A stretch of DNA of 64,000 nt. It comes from Paraburkholderia sp. PGU19 (GTDB lineage: Bacteria > Pseudomonadota > Gammaproteobacteria > Burkholderiales > Burkholderiaceae). The notes beneath the pieces are model-generated. The model made no database searches and was not told where the DNA came from. It saw only the letters and a program-made list of their open reading frames with translations. The DNA is taken from NCBI RefSeq assembly GCF_013426915.1, contig NZ_AP023180.1, forward strand, positions 1,612,001-1,676,000, read 5' to 3'. Shown here in pieces: positions 8,482-18,224 of the stretch. A program made the position numbers and the translations under genes. The number at the start of each line of letters is the position of its first letter. Within the stretch, counting starts at the first letter, position 1.

Positions 8482-9809
8482 ATGCTCCGAGCTGGCGTTC
8501 GCCCGCCAGGTGCCGATTTTTCATCGCACATCACAATTCACCCACAATCGCTGCACCCGAGCGAGTGCACCAACACCGGAACGCGTATTGTGATCGGCAA
8601 TGCGGTTCGCAAGACGACCGAGCGCATTTCCGACTTCCTCAGGCTGGAGTCGGCGGGTGGCTTGTTGCTTGCGGCTGCGGCCGTGTTCGCATTGATCTGC
8701 AGCAATACACCGCTTCGCGTCGCATACGACGAACTGCTAAAGACTCCGGTGGAAGTTCGGTTCGGATCGTTCGCGCTGGCAAAGCCGCTTTTGCTATGGA
8801 TCAACGACGGCCTGATGGCCATCTTCTTTCTCCTCATCGGCCTGGAGGTCAAGCGCGAGGTGGTCGAAGGTGAGTTGTCCACGCCTGCGCAGATCGTGCT
8901 TCCTGTCGTCGGCGGAGTGGGCGGGATGCTGGTCCCCGCGCTCCTCTTTGTTATCACCAACCGTCACGGCGGCGCGTTGAATGGCTGGGCCATTCCCACC
9001 GCCACCGACATCGCCTTTGCGCTGGGCATTCTGTCGCTGCTCGGCGACCGCGTGCCGTTGTCGCTCAAAGTCTTCCTGACAGCCGTGGCGATTGCCGACG
9101 ATCTGGGCGCGATCGTCATCATTGCGCTGTTTTATACCGCCGACCTCTCGCTCTCGATGCTGATTTTCTCGGCTATTCCCATCGCACTGCTGGTTGCCTT
9201 GAATCGTCTCAAAGTCACGCGAATTGCACCTTACATGATTGTGGGTGTGATCCTTTGGGTACTCGTTCTGAAGTCGGGCGTCCACGCCACGCTCGCCGGG
9301 GTAGCCGCCGCTTTCGCCGTGCCGCTCAAGGCAACAGATGCCGAAGGACACGCCCCCTGCATCGGCTTGAACACAACCTCCACCCCTGGGTGGCATTCGC
9401 GATCCTGCCTGTCTTTGCTTTCGCCAATGCCGGAGTCTCCTTCACCGGCATCACCTTCGCCGCCTTTGCTGATCCGCTGACGCTCGGTATCGCCGTCGGC
9501 CTTTTCGTCGGTAAATCCGTAGGCGTCTGTGGGGCGTGCGGCGCGCTGATCGCCCTGGGGGCGGCCAGACTTCCTGACGGCGCGAGCTGGCCGCAGTTCG
9601 CAGGCGTTGCCGCACTGTGTGGCGTCGGCTTCACCATGAGCCTGTTCATCGGCTCCCTTGCATTCGAGGGACCGGAATATTTCACACCGATCCGCCTGGG
9701 CGTGATTGCCGGGTCGTTGCTCTCGGGGATCATGGGCTATCTGCTGCTCAGGTTCGCGCCCCGACATGCCAGCTCAACCTCACGCCCCGGTCGAACTGTC
9801 GAACCATAA
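8482..9809 (+). pseudogene. nhaA: Na+/H+ antiporter NhaA, split by a one-base frameshift
   Basis: Two overlapping frames together encode a complete NhaA. The first carries the N-terminal two thirds ([27 protein letters not shown], the Na+-site region [11 protein letters not shown] and [10 protein letters not shown]). The second continues with [26 protein letters not shown] and CGVGFTMSLFIGSLAF. The frame breaks at the run of five C at 9353-9357; adding one C there would restore [17 protein letters not shown], the normal NhaA sequence. As written, translation stops at 9480 after a garbled tail. Either the gene is a recent pseudogene, or a base is missing in the assembly, or slippage at the run yields some full protein. 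NhaA exchanges Na+ for H+ at the inner membrane. The start could also be GTG 8590; ATG 8482 lacks a clear ribosome binding site. Confidence 0.85.
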
Positions 9810-9822
9810 ACGGGAGAAGAAC

Positions 9823-11028
9823 ATGGTGAGCCTCGACACGCAGGAAACGCTGATGGCAGCGTGCCTCGTGCTGCTGCTCGGGCGGCAGATCCTTGCTCGA
9901 ATACGCGTACTGCGCACCTACAGCATTCCAGAACCCGTCGCAGGCGGGCTGCTCGTCGCATTGCTGGTCTTTGCGATGCGCAGCCTCTCGCACATCGAGG
10001 TGCGTTTCGATACTGGACTTCAAACGCCGTTGATGTTCGCTTTCTTTGCCACTATCGGGCTGAACGCCGACCTGTCAGCGCTGAAATCCGGCGGGCGCGC
10101 CATGGTCATCTTTCTATGCGTCGTGGCGGGCTTGCTCATCATGCAGGATGCGCTCGGCATTACCCTCGCCTGGATGCTGGGGCAAGAACACATTCTCGGC
10201 CTGCTTGGGGCATCCGTGACCCTCTCGGGCGGTCATGGCACGGGCGCAGCTTGGGCCAAGGTGTTCGCGGAGCGTCACGGGCTTGCAGCCGCGACGGAAA
10301 TCGCCATTGCGTGCGCCACCTTCGGGCTGATACTCGGCGGATTGATTGGAGGGCCGGTCGCGCGTTTTCTGATTACGCGCTATGGTCTCACCCCGAGGCC
10401 GGAGCCCGGGGATACCGCAGACACGACGGCATTCGAGCAGCCGAAGGCTGTTCGCCCGATTACACCAGACGCCGTCATCGAAACCGTCGCGTTGATTGCA
10501 ATTTGCCTCGCGGTCGGCTCGTTGCTCGCTTCCTGGTCGAATGGCAAAGCGTTCGAACTGCCCGCCTTCGTGTGGGTGCTGTTCGTCGGTGTCATGCTCC
10601 GCAACGTCCTCACCATACGAGGCTGGTACGAGGTTTCCGGACTCGCCGTATCGATGCTGGGCAATGTCAGCCTCAGTCTCTTTCTCGCCATGGCGCTGAT
10701 GAGCCTCCGCCTATGGGATCTAGCCTCGCTGGCGCTGCCGCTGGTTGTGATCCTCGCCGTACAGGCGATTGCGATGGCCGCGTATGCGATGTTCGTTACT
10801 TTCAGGGTGATGGGCCGCAACTATGACGCGGCGGTCCTGGCCGCTGGTCATTGCGGTTTCGGCCTTGGGGCCACGCCGACGGCGATCGCGAACATGCAGG
10901 CCATCACCGAGCGGTTTGGTCCGTCCCATCTGGCCTTTCTGGTCGTGCCGATGGTAGGCGCATTTTTCATCGATATCGCAAACGCAATCGTCATCAAACT
11001 GTTCCTGCTGTTGCCGATTTACGGGTAA
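9823..11028 (+). CDS. gltS: Sodium/glutamate symporter GltS
   Basis: The 401-residue polytopic protein matches GltS, which imports glutamate with Na+. Hallmarks are the first-half re-entrant loop SVTLSGGHGTGAAW and the second-half counterpart AGHCGFGLGATPTAIANM, each between hydrophobic helices, plus the ending GAFFIDIANAIVI. The frame opens at 9706 but ATG 9823 follows GGGAGAAG and gives the usual N-terminus. It starts 13 bases after the nhaA stop, so the two Na+-coupled transporters probably share a transcript. Confidence 0.92.
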   Translation: MVSLDTQETLMAACLVLLLGRQILARIRVLRTYSIPEPVAGGLLVALLVFAMRSLSHIEVRFDTGLQTPLMFAFFATIGLNADLSALKSGGRAMVIFLCVVAGLLIMQDALGITLAWMLGQEHILGLLGASVTLSGGHGTGAAWAKVFAERHGLAAATEIAIACATFGLILGGLIGGPVARFLITRYGLTPRPEPGDTADTTAFEQPKAVRPITPDAVIETVALIAICLAVGSLLASWSNGKAFELPAFVWVLFVGVMLRNVLTIRGWYEVSGLAVSMLGNVSLSLFLAMALMSLRLWDLASLALPLVVILAVQAIAMAAYAMFVTFRVMGRNYDAAVLAAGHCGFGLGATPTAIANMQAITERFGPSHLAFLVVPMVGAFFIDIANAIVIKLFLLLPIYG

Positions 11029-11059
11029 CGCTTATCCAGTTGAGCGCCGGAGAGCCATC

Positions 11060-11326
11060 ATGTCGTCGCTTTTGCACCGGGAGATTGATGTACCGCCGTA
11101 TCGAATCGTCATCAACGCCCGACCAGAGTATCGACCCCGATCACCCAGCGAGATTGCAGGCTACGTGGCGCGAGCCACCATCACTAGGCTGGACGGATCG
11201 CCGGTCTATGAAGGCTGCCTCGCCTATCAGATCTACGAAGGTGAAACCTTCCTGGACCCTCAAGCCGCAATGCGCGATGGCGAACAGCGAGCGCGAGAGG
11301 ACATCAGCACGGGATTCCCGCATTAG
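11060..11326 (+). CDS. Small conserved-looking cytoplasmic protein, unknown function
   Basis: The 88-residue protein has no signal peptide or membrane segment. It alternates charged and aromatic residues (VPPYRIVINARPEYRP, GYVARATITRLDGSPVYEG, YEGETFLDPQAAMRDGEQRARE), which is protein-like rather than shadow-like. CGGAGAG lies eight bases before the ATG, and the gene follows gltS by 31 bases on the same strand. No function can be assigned. Confidence 0.65.
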   Translation: MSSLLHREIDVPPYRIVINARPEYRPRSPSEIAGYVARATITRLDGSPVYEGCLAYQIYEGETFLDPQAAMRDGEQRAREDISTGFPH

Positions 11327-11503
11327 CGTTATCGGAATTGCGCCTTGATGAAAAGCGCCAGCATTTGTGAGCGGCAAAGTAGCTGCGTGCGGGAGGCTTT
11401 TCCGTGCGCTTTGTCCGTACGTGTGGTTCGCCTCGGCCTGCAAGGCCAGACGATCCCCGCGTTGCCGGATTCGCGGCAGGACCGTTCAGTGCGCGCGGTA
11501 ACG

Positions 11504-12823
11504 TCAACGGGCAGGTCTCACAACCTGCGAAGCTTTGTGAGGAAGCCGTTCGCCCAGCGAATCATAGATGGGTGGACAGTGCAGCATGACGGGAACGACC
11601 ATCGCCGTGAAGCACGCGGTAAGCATCGGCAAGAGTAGCGTAAAGCCTCCTGTCATTTCGGTGACCAGGACGATCCCGGTCACGGGCGCGCGCACGACAG
11701 CCGCAAAAAAAGCAGTCATTCCAACCGCGGCAAACGCGCCCGGATCTGCCGCGAAGCCGGGAAACCAGAGCAAGCCGATTCTGCCGAAGCTCAGGCCAGC
11801 TTGCGCGCCAAGTACGAGCATGGGCGCAAACAGGCCACCCGGCGTGCCGGCAGCGTATGAGAGAGCACCGAATCCGAAGCGGATGACGAACGCCACTGCG
11901 ACGCCTGAAAGTTCGCCCGCCCCCAGGAGCGCGCGCTGCGTGAGCGGATCTCCACCGCCAGCGAGATCTGGCGCATACCACGCGAGCACCCCCGCCGCCG
12001 CGCCGATCAGCGCGCCCCGGACATATACCGGCCAGTGCGAGAGCCAGTCGGCAATAGCCAGCGCCCACAGTATCGCGCGGCAATAGGCCGCGCCTAAAAG
12101 ACCAGTGACGGCGCCAAGCAGGAGATAGACCGGCACTGTCCCGAAGCCGGGATGCGGGGGAACACCAAACTGGAAGTCCGGCGCGTCACCATGCATCAGG
12201 CGCGCCACGGCAATCGCTCCCGCCGATGCACCGAGCGCCGCGACGGCCGTACGCATATCGAAGCGGCGCAGCAGTTCCTCGAGCACGAACACGGCGCCCG
12301 CAATCGGGGCGTTGAACGCCGTGGCGAGCCCCGCCCCAGCGCCGGCGGCGATCAGGATCCGGCAGTCGTCCGCGTTCCGGCGGAGAAGCGTGCCAATCCA
12401 GTTTGAGATCGTGGAGGCCATCTGAACGGTCGGACCTTCACGACCGAGCGCGAGCCCGGCACCGATGGCGATCACGCCGCCGACGAACTTCACTGGAACG
12501 AGCGCAAGGGGCGCCGGGGGCAGGTCACCGCTCACCACGGCCTCGACGTGAGGAATCCCGCTGCCGATCGCGTGGGGGGCGCGGCGCCTGACGAGGTTCG
12601 CAGCAAATGCGGTCGCAGCCGACGTGGCAAGGAGAACACCCATGAAGCCAACAAGGTGCTCTGTGTGCGCCCATCCGATGAATACATTGCGCACTCTGTC
12701 CGCGCTCTCGAGCGAGAACCGGAAAAGCGTTCCTATCAAGCCACAGGCCGTTCCCGCGAGGAGGGCACTAGCGGCTAGCATGACCAGTCCGTGACTGTGC
12801 TTCCCCGCTCCCGTATCGTCCAT
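11504..12823 (-). CDS. ClC-family chloride channel/antiporter
   Basis: The 439-residue protein (from ATG 12823) is a ClC transporter of the inner membrane. The three anion-filter motifs are visible: GSGIPH at 87-92, GREGP at 127-131 with the gating Glu129, and GGLFAPML near two thirds of the length. An acidic pair in AVFVLEELLRRF corresponds to the internal proton-transfer glutamate of E. coli ClcA, which favours a Cl-/H+ antiporter over a passive channel. An upstream in-frame TTG at 12865 is possible, but the added residues look non-conserved. No CBS domains follow. It converges with the gltS transcript. Confidence 0.9.
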   Translation of the reverse strand: MDDTGAGKHSHGLVMLAASALLAGTACGLIGTLFRFSLESADRVRNVFIGWAHTEHLVGFMGVLLATSAATAFAANLVRRRAPHAIGSGIPHVEAVVSGDLPPAPLALVPVKFVGGVIAIGAGLALGREGPTVQMASTISNWIGTLLRRNADDCRILIAAGAGAGLATAFNAPIAGAVFVLEELLRRFDMRTAVAALGASAGAIAVARLMHGDAPDFQFGVPPHPGFGTVPVYLLLGAVTGLLGAAYCRAILWALAIADWLSHWPVYVRGALIGAAAGVLAWYAPDLAGGGDPLTQRALLGAGELSGVAVAFVIRFGFGALSYAAGTPGGLFAPMLVLGAQAGLSFGRIGLLWFPGFAADPGAFAAVGMTAFFAAVVRAPVTGIVLVTEMTGGFTLLLPMLTACFTAMVVPVMLHCPPIYDSLGERLPHKASQVVRPAR

Positions 12824-12981
12824 GATCCTTTCGCGTCCGCTATTGGACCCGTGCAATACAGGCAAGGCGAAAGCCTCCTGCAGTGCGTTGATCTCCAGTC
12901 ATGGCGCCTGCATTGCAGCTCGTTGCAATACCCAGGCACAGCGCCCGGCACGAGTCACGCACATGAAACAGGTCTGGCAAG

Positions 12982-13380
12982 CTACGACGGCGTGCAGGTC
13001 CCGAACAGCACAAATACGTCGTCGCGATTCACCAGCGTCGCGGACATCCCGCCCGTTTTCGTGTCGAGCACAATGCTCCAGCCATAGCCCAACTCGGTAC
13101 CCTGCAGCAGCAACTGGCCGTCACCCGATTCCATGTACCGGATCGGAGTGCTGCGCTGCGAATTGATTACCAGTTTCCTGGCGAAGTTGAGGCGTACGAA
13201 GTCAGGCGCGCCGAGGATCCCCGGCAGCGTCCGGAAACAAACCTCTCCGATGTCGCAAAAGTGCGCATCGATCGTCGCGCACAGCAGTGGCTTGCTGCCA
13301 TCGAAGTCCGCACCCGACACCCATGTCGGTGTCGAGCAGACCAGGATTGCGACGGCAGTCGTCCGCAATGACTTCAACAT
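12982..13380 (-). CDS. Small exported protein, unknown function
   Basis: The 132-residue protein starts with a classical signal peptide (MLKSLRTTAVAILVCSTPTW, predicted cleavage after VSGA). The mature part is about 110 residues with five Cys, four of them early (LLCATIDAHFCDIGEVCF) and one near the end. It contains strand-like stretches such as GWSIVLDTKTGGMSATLV. CTGGAGG precedes the ATG by seven bases. It probably folds in the periplasm with disulphides. I do not recognise the family. Confidence 0.7.
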   Translation of the reverse strand: MLKSLRTTAVAILVCSTPTWVSGADFDGSKPLLCATIDAHFCDIGEVCFRTLPGILGAPDFVRLNFARKLVINSQRSTPIRYMESGDGQLLLQGTELGYGWSIVLDTKTGGMSATLVNRDDVFVLFGTCTPS

Positions 13381-13471
13381 GGCTTATCCTCCAGCTTCCC
13401 GTGAACCAGTCGGGGAGGCCCGCTCATGGCGGACTGACCGTCCGGCGCAGAGGGGCGCGTTGACCCGATAC

Positions 13472-13951
13472 CTACTCGACCGTGTAGCCGCGTCCCGTCA
13501 TGCACGCGGCGACCGCGCGGTTATAGGTCGCAAGCTGCCCTGATGCCTGCTGCTGCATGCCTTCCTGTTGCATGGCGGCCTGCTGGCGCTCGCGCCGCAT
13601 TCGCATGCCCATGCCCATCGAGCCGACCAGCGCGCCGATGCCCGCGCCCTCGCCCCAATGGCCGCCGGCCACGCCGCCGATCAAGGTCCCGAACAACGCG
13701 CCGCCGCCGGCACCGCGCAACAATCCGCCTCGCTGCTGCTCCGGTGGCGGCGCATTCGCCATCTGCTCGGCAAGAGCGACGGGATCGACACCCGTGGTTC
13801 TCTGGGCCCATGTATGACATTCCTGCGTGTCGATCTGCTGCCTTTCCGCACTCTGGCCACGGGCGGGATAGATGATCGGCTGCGCACCGAACGCTACAAG
13901 CGATAACGACGAAACCAGCACCCCACCAAGAAGTCGAACAGTCCGTAACAT
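13472..13951 (-). CDS. Exported glycine-zipper protein
   Basis: The 159-residue protein has a signal peptide (MLRTVRLLGGVLVSSLSLVAFGA) and then a polar region with one Cys. A glycine-zipper hairpin (GGALFGTLIGGVAGGHWGEGAGIGALVGSMGMGM) follows, then a Gln/Met-rich helix and a C-terminal AACMTGRGYTV. Such proteins are periplasmic or outer-membrane-associated in many Burkholderiales. GGAG lies eight bases before ATG 13951; the open frame continues upstream to 13984 but would spoil the signal peptide. The role is not known. Confidence 0.75.
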   Translation of the reverse strand: MLRTVRLLGGVLVSSLSLVAFGAQPIIYPARGQSAERQQIDTQECHTWAQRTTGVDPVALAEQMANAPPPEQQRGGLLRGAGGGALFGTLIGGVAGGHWGEGAGIGALVGSMGMGMRMRRERQQAAMQQEGMQQQASGQLATYNRAVAACMTGRGYTVE

Positions 13952-14045
13952 GGCGTGTACTCCAAAATTTCCCCGATCAGTCACTCCGGGCCCGAAAGAA
14001 TGTCGCTTGACGTGCCAGTGTCAATAGCTGTTTTGCCTTGCAGCT

Positions 14046-14801
14046 CTACGATACGAGCTCTCGATCCGACAGATAGTCGTGAACAACCGTACCGAGACCG
14101 AGCGTCAGGTCAGTCAGAATATGTACTCCGGAAAGTACTTCGAGAACCGGGAGTTCCGCGACAGGAGCGAGAGCATGATGGAATAGCTCGAGCGCTGCGG
14201 GACCTTCCCACGCGCCCTTGACTGTGATCTCCTCGCAGAAATAGCGCACCAGTTCGCAGATTCGTGGGGAGCCATCCACGTGTGGAATGATCTTGAGCAG
14301 GTAATTGGGCGCAGACAGTGATGCGAGGATCCTGTCATGAGGCACCGGACGATGCTTGTAGCCCATCGTAGCGACTGCAATTGGAATCGGCCCATATCGC
14401 AACACGCCACCAATCGTGTCCTTTTCGACGCGGAGTTGGGGACTCGCCAGTTTTTTCGGGAATCCCCATATTTCCCGGCCGCCGGCAATTGGCGCCATGT
14501 CGTCAAGGAACATGGCATGTACATACCCGCCAGCCTGCCCCTGAAAACTCACAGGAATCACCTGTCCACTTTCGGTGTAATCCCCGAACCCCGTTGAGTT
14601 CGGCATACGGATGAACTCAAATTTGACGATCGGTTCGATCATCTCGAGCGGGCCCGGTATTACTTTTCTCAGTAGGTCTGGATCGGTTCGATAGGTGATG
14701 ATCAGAAATTCCCGATCAACGAATCGATAAGGTCCCGGTGGAAAAGCGGGACTCGTAAGTGGCATGGCGAAGGCGCGCTCTCTTACGTCAGATTCAGTCA
14801 T
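14046..14801 (-). CDS. adc: Acetoacetate decarboxylase
   Basis: The 251-residue protein is an acetoacetate decarboxylase family member, converting acetoacetate to acetone and CO2 through a Schiff-base lysine. The active-site segment [15 protein letters not shown] is at 108-121, with Lys116 as the likely nucleophile, and the N-terminal [18 protein letters not shown] is typical. GGAGAGAA precedes ATG 14801. The start overlaps the stop of the patatin-like gene (ATGA), so it is translationally coupled as the last gene of the long RND-pqi-lipase operon. Link to ketone-body or polyhydroxybutyrate breakdown is plausible but not shown by the sequence. Confidence 0.9.
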   Translation of the reverse strand: MTESDVRERAFAMPLTSPAFPPGPYRFVDREFLIITYRTDPDLLRKVIPGPLEMIEPIVKFEFIRMPNSTGFGDYTESGQVIPVSFQGQAGGYVHAMFLDDMAPIAGGREIWGFPKKLASPQLRVEKDTIGGVLRYGPIPIAVATMGYKHRPVPHDRILASLSAPNYLLKIIPHVDGSPRICELVRYFCEEITVKGAWEGPAALELFHHALAPVAELPVLEVLSGVHILTDLTLGLGTVVHDYLSDRELVS

Positions 14802-16000
14802 GGTGTTCTCTCCTGCTGCCCTGGATCGAGCGGTGTGAACTCGTAGACATGAATTCCCTGTGCAAGCTCGACTACGCTCTGCCACGCTTGCCGTGAGATA
14901 GCGTTGCGCACATCATCGAGCCCCCCTTGCCAGAGTTCGTCAATGGTGGCCCGCGAAAACTCATAGTCCTTGAACTCTGATGAGCGGGTGTTATGACGGT
15001 TGGTCAGGCGGACAAGCGCAACCGCTCCCCGTGTGCTCACTGCCGCCAGCCGCTGTACGTCCGGATCGGAGCGCATCGCCTCAGGAAGCTTGTCCAGCAG
15101 GCGACGCAGCGCGTCCCGCAGCTCTTCGGTTTCTCTGACGCGGGTCGCACTGAAGCGCGTCTTGCTCGCATATTGAAGGTCCTTGAGGCGCTCCTGAACC
15201 TGTTGCAGGTTCTTGGGCAATTCACCCGCACCGGCAAACACATCGACCTGCAAGACAAGAGCACTTTCCCGATAGGCCTCATCGACGACGTACCACATCG
15301 GTGTATTGGATGAAATTCCACCGTCCCAGTACCACTGCCCATCGATCTGAACGGGTGGAAACCCCGGAGGCAGTGCACCGCTCGCCATGACATGCTCTGC
15401 GCCAATTCTTGTTCTGGTGTTGTCAAAGTAGACAGACTCTCCCGAGCACACGTTGACTGCGCCTAACGAAAGACGCGTTTCCTGACCGTTGATCAGATCA
15501 AAGTCGACAAGCTCCTCGAGCGTCGCCTTGAGCGGCTGGGTATCATAAAAACTCAGGGCGCCGACACTGCCCTGAACCGCGAGGAATGGCGGTGGCACAC
15601 GCGGCACGAAAAATCCGGGCACGCCGAACGTGACAACGGACGCCGCACTCCACGCGTTGAACCATGGTCGTGCGGTGTCATACAACGTGTGCGGCAAAAA
15701 GGACGTCCGCGCTGATGCGCGTTTCCAGAACTCACGTAGTCGTTCAACCCGTTTTTCTGGAGGGTTTCCTGCGATGAGCGCGGCATTGATCGCGCCAATC
15801 GAGATGCCTGCAATCCAGTCCGGGACAATACCGACCTCCGCGATGCCCGTGAACACGCCGGCCTGATATGCGCCCAGCGCGCCCCCGCCTTGCAGCACAA
15901 GAACGGTGTGGTCAAATTTCGCAAGGTTTTCGGCCACGCGCGGAGGCAGTTCCTTCGTTTCGGCTTCCTTTGAAACGCCTTGTGACGGGTCCGTTTTCAT
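14798..16000 (-). CDS. Patatin-like phospholipase (DUF3734-type)
   Basis: The 400-residue protein has the patatin catalytic set: the oxyanion loop [12 protein letters not shown] at 37-48, the nucleophile Ser67 in GISIGAINA and Asp226 in [11 protein letters not shown]-terminal extension of about 150 residues, with [15 protein letters not shown] and [11 protein letters not shown], corresponds to the DUF3734 region of bacterial patatins. It should hydrolyse acyl esters of phospholipids or a similar lipid. No signal peptide is seen, so it acts in the cytoplasm or at the inner membrane face. Its ATG overlaps the pqiC stop and its stop overlaps the adc start. Adjacency to MCE-type lipid transport genes suggests a role in membrane lipid turnover. 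Confidence 0.88.
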   Translation of the reverse strand: MKTDPSQGVSKEAETKELPPRVAENLAKFDHTVLVLQGGGALGAYQAGVFTGIAEVGIVPDWIAGISIGAINAALIAGNPPEKRVERLREFWKRASARTSFLPHTLYDTARPWFNAWSAASVVTFGVPGFFVPRVPPPFLAVQGSVGALSFYDTQPLKATLEELVDFDLINGQETRLSLGAVNVCSGESVYFDNTRTRIGAEHVMASGALPPGFPPVQIDGQWYWDGGISSNTPMWYVVDEAYRESALVLQVDVFAGAGELPKNLQQVQERLKDLQYASKTRFSATRVRETEELRDALRRLLDKLPEAMRSDPDVQRLAAVSTRGAVALVRLTNRHNTRSSEFKDYEFSRATIDELWQGGLDDVRNAISRQAWQSVVELAQGIHVYEFTPLDPGQQERTP

Positions 16001-16587
16001 TTCTTCATCCCTGAGACGATCGCGTTCGAGATCTCCCGGCTAAGCGCCGCGAGCGCCCGGCTGTGTGCGTCAACCAGTGCGTCGTAACCCGGACCGCTAA
16101 CCTGTTCATGCACGACGAACTTCCCGTCTGTCGCTCCCTTAACATCGGGATAACGTACTGACCACAAGGCGACCAGGACGGCACCCTCTGCTGCAGAGGA
16201 GTCGAATACCTGCACATCGACCGAGAGCCGGACGGCAGGCTTGCCAGCCAATTGTGGAAAAATGAAAACGCGGGAGTCGGGGAAAAGCTCGCCCAGGTCG
16301 GCCGCAAGGACACCCGCAATCTGATCCTTTAGCGGTCCGGCCCACCGCGCAAATTCGTCCACCCTCACCTGCGACTGGCTCACGCGCAGCACAAGCTGCG
16401 GACGGTCAACCATATCCGGCACGGTTACGGTGTCGATAACAATCGCTGCTGGCGTCACGGGCGCAACCAGCCGGGCCATGGGTTCAGCGCTCAAGGTATA
16501 GAAATCCGCTTGTGGGGACCTTGCGCAGGCCCCCGCAATGACCAGCAAGTGGACCGTTACAATAAGAAGGCAGAGGCGGCGAATCAT
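15997..16587 (-). CDS. pqiC: PqiC-like outer-membrane lipoprotein (ABC-type transport auxiliary component)
   Basis: The 196-residue protein has a lipoprotein-like signal (LLVIAGAC, Cys21), followed by FYTLSAEP, a hallmark of the PqiC/DUF330 family, and VPDMVDRPQLVLRVSQSQV, where these proteins form the conserved core. In the Pqi system PqiC is the outer-membrane partner of the MCE tube PqiB. The ATG overlaps the pqiB stop and the stop overlaps the next ATG, so it is coupled on both sides. Confidence 0.87.
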   Translation of the reverse strand: MIRRLCLLIVTVHLLVIAGACARSPQADFYTLSAEPMARLVAPVTPAAIVIDTVTVPDMVDRPQLVLRVSQSQVRVDEFARWAGPLKDQIAGVLAADLGELFPDSRVFIFPQLAGKPAVRLSVDVQVFDSSAAEGAVLVALWSVRYPDVKGATDGKFVVHEQVSGPGYDALVDAHSRALAALSREISNAIVSGMKK

Positions 16588-18224
16588 TTTTCGACCTCCG
16601 TCTTGCCTCTGATGAGCGCCTCCGGATGCCGTTCGAGATAATCAGCGAGCGTGCGCAATGCGGCAGCCGCACGCGACATTTCTCGCATCGTCTCGACCGT
16701 GTTTTGCGTCAGTGCGCTATCCGGCTGTAACGCGCCATTGGCCGAATCGATCGCGTTGCGGGCCGCAGCAAGCGTAGCGCGAGCCTCCGGCGCGACCTCG
16801 GAGTCAAGGGACTTAACCAGCTTGTCTGCGTCTGCCAACGTCTGGTGCGCCTTGTTTCCGATTCCTTCGAACGGCACCTTGTTCAGTTTCGCAATCAGAC
16901 TGGAGACAGAATCCTGTAACGACTGAAGACCACCTGGTATGGTTGGCAATTCCGGCGGATTCGCGCTCAGATCAAGAGAGGCCTTTGGCGCGCCGGGGAA
17001 AAAATCCAGGGCGATGTATCGCTGGCCAGTCAGCAGGCTGCCTGTTCTCAACTGCGCGCGCAACCCCCGCTCCACGAGTAGCTGGGCGAGTCTGTGGGGT
17101 TCCGTAGTGAGCCTGCCCCCCTTCTCACCTGACGCGTAACGCGATGTGAAGCGTTCGGGAAAAAGTTGGACTTCGACGGGTATGGTGAACGACATCGTGG
17201 TGCGATCAAACCGTGTGTATATCGCTGTCACTTCACCGACCGGGATCCCCCAGAATTCCACTGGCGCGCCAACGACCAGACCCCGCACGGACTCCTTGAA
17301 GTTGAAGACGTATGTCACGACAATGCGATCCGGATGCTTCATCGCTTCTTCGCGGTCGTGGTACAGGACGAATTCGCTCCGCGCGGCAGCCGGCTCGGTG
17401 CTGGTTGTTTCCTTTGGTGTCTGGAATGCGAGACCGCCTATAAGAATGGACACAAGCGACTGGGTGTTGACCCGAACACCCGCCGCGTCAAGCGATACAT
17501 CGATGCCGCTTGCCTGCCAGAACCGCGTACCCTTAGTCACATACCTGTCGTAAGGCGCGTTGACGAATACGTGCATCGTGACGCCGTTTCCATCAGGGTC
17601 GAGCGCGTATGAAGTCACCTGTCCGACTTGCAGCCGACGGAAGAAGACGGGAGAGCCGACATCGAGCGACCCCATGTCTTCGCCCTTAAGCACGAATTCG
17701 CTCCCGGGCTCACCGGTTGCGATAACCGGCGGAGTCTCAAGGCCGATAAAGTCGTGTCGCCCGACCTTCGACTTTCCAGGATCCATGCTGACAAACGAGC
17801 CGGATAACAACGTCCCCAGACCGGAGATAGTGCCGCCAGAGATGCGGGGCCGAACGACCCAGAACCGGGAATCATCGACGAGCATGTCGGACGCGTTTTT
17901 GGTCATCTCGGCTGTCGCGATGACACGGGTGTGGTCACTCGATAACACGACCTTCCTGACGGTCCCGATTTCAACGTTCTTGAACTTGATTTTGGTCTTC
18001 CCTGCCTCCAGGCCGTCCCCCGTCTTGAAACTGATCGTGACGGTCGGTCCCTGCTCAAGTACAGCCTTGACCGCAAGCCAGCCTCCGATCAATACGGCAA
18101 CGAGAGGTACCAGCCAGACCAGTTGCAGGCGCCAGCGGGCGCGACGGACCGTAGCGACTTCAGGGAAGTCCGGTCCACCAGGATCCTGCGGCTCATTGGC
18201 TTGAGCCGGTGGTGGCTTGTCCAT
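16584..18224 (-). CDS. pqiB: PqiB-like MCE-domain protein
   Basis: The 546-residue protein has one N-terminal membrane helix (about 32-52, LQLVWLVPLVAVLIGGWLAV) followed by three MCE domains, starting near residues 55, 170 and 290 (for example GDGLEAGKTKIKFKNVEIGTV and VVGAPVEFWGIPVGEV). A long C-terminal helical region follows. PqiB of E. coli forms a periplasmic syringe bridging the inner and outer membranes for lipid movement. ATG 18224 is chosen over an upstream frame opening at 18278. It overlaps the end of pqiA by about 32 bases. Confidence 0.92.
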   Translation of the reverse strand: MDKPPPAQANEPQDPGGPDFPEVATVRRARWRLQLVWLVPLVAVLIGGWLAVKAVLEQGPTVTISFKTGDGLEAGKTKIKFKNVEIGTVRKVVLSSDHTRVIATAEMTKNASDMLVDDSRFWVVRPRISGGTISGLGTLLSGSFVSMDPGKSKVGRHDFIGLETPPVIATGEPGSEFVLKGEDMGSLDVGSPVFFRRLQVGQVTSYALDPDGNGVTMHVFVNAPYDRYVTKGTRFWQASGIDVSLDAAGVRVNTQSLVSILIGGLAFQTPKETTSTEPAAARSEFVLYHDREEAMKHPDRIVVTYVFNFKESVRGLVVGAPVEFWGIPVGEVTAIYTRFDRTTMSFTIPVEVQLFPERFTSRYASGEKGGRLTTEPHRLAQLLVERGLRAQLRTGSLLTGQRYIALDFFPGAPKASLDLSANPPELPTIPGGLQSLQDSVSSLIAKLNKVPFEGIGNKAHQTLADADKLVKSLDSEVAPEARATLAAARNAIDSANGALQPDSALTQNTVETMREMSRAAAALRTLADYLERHPEALIRGKTEVEK

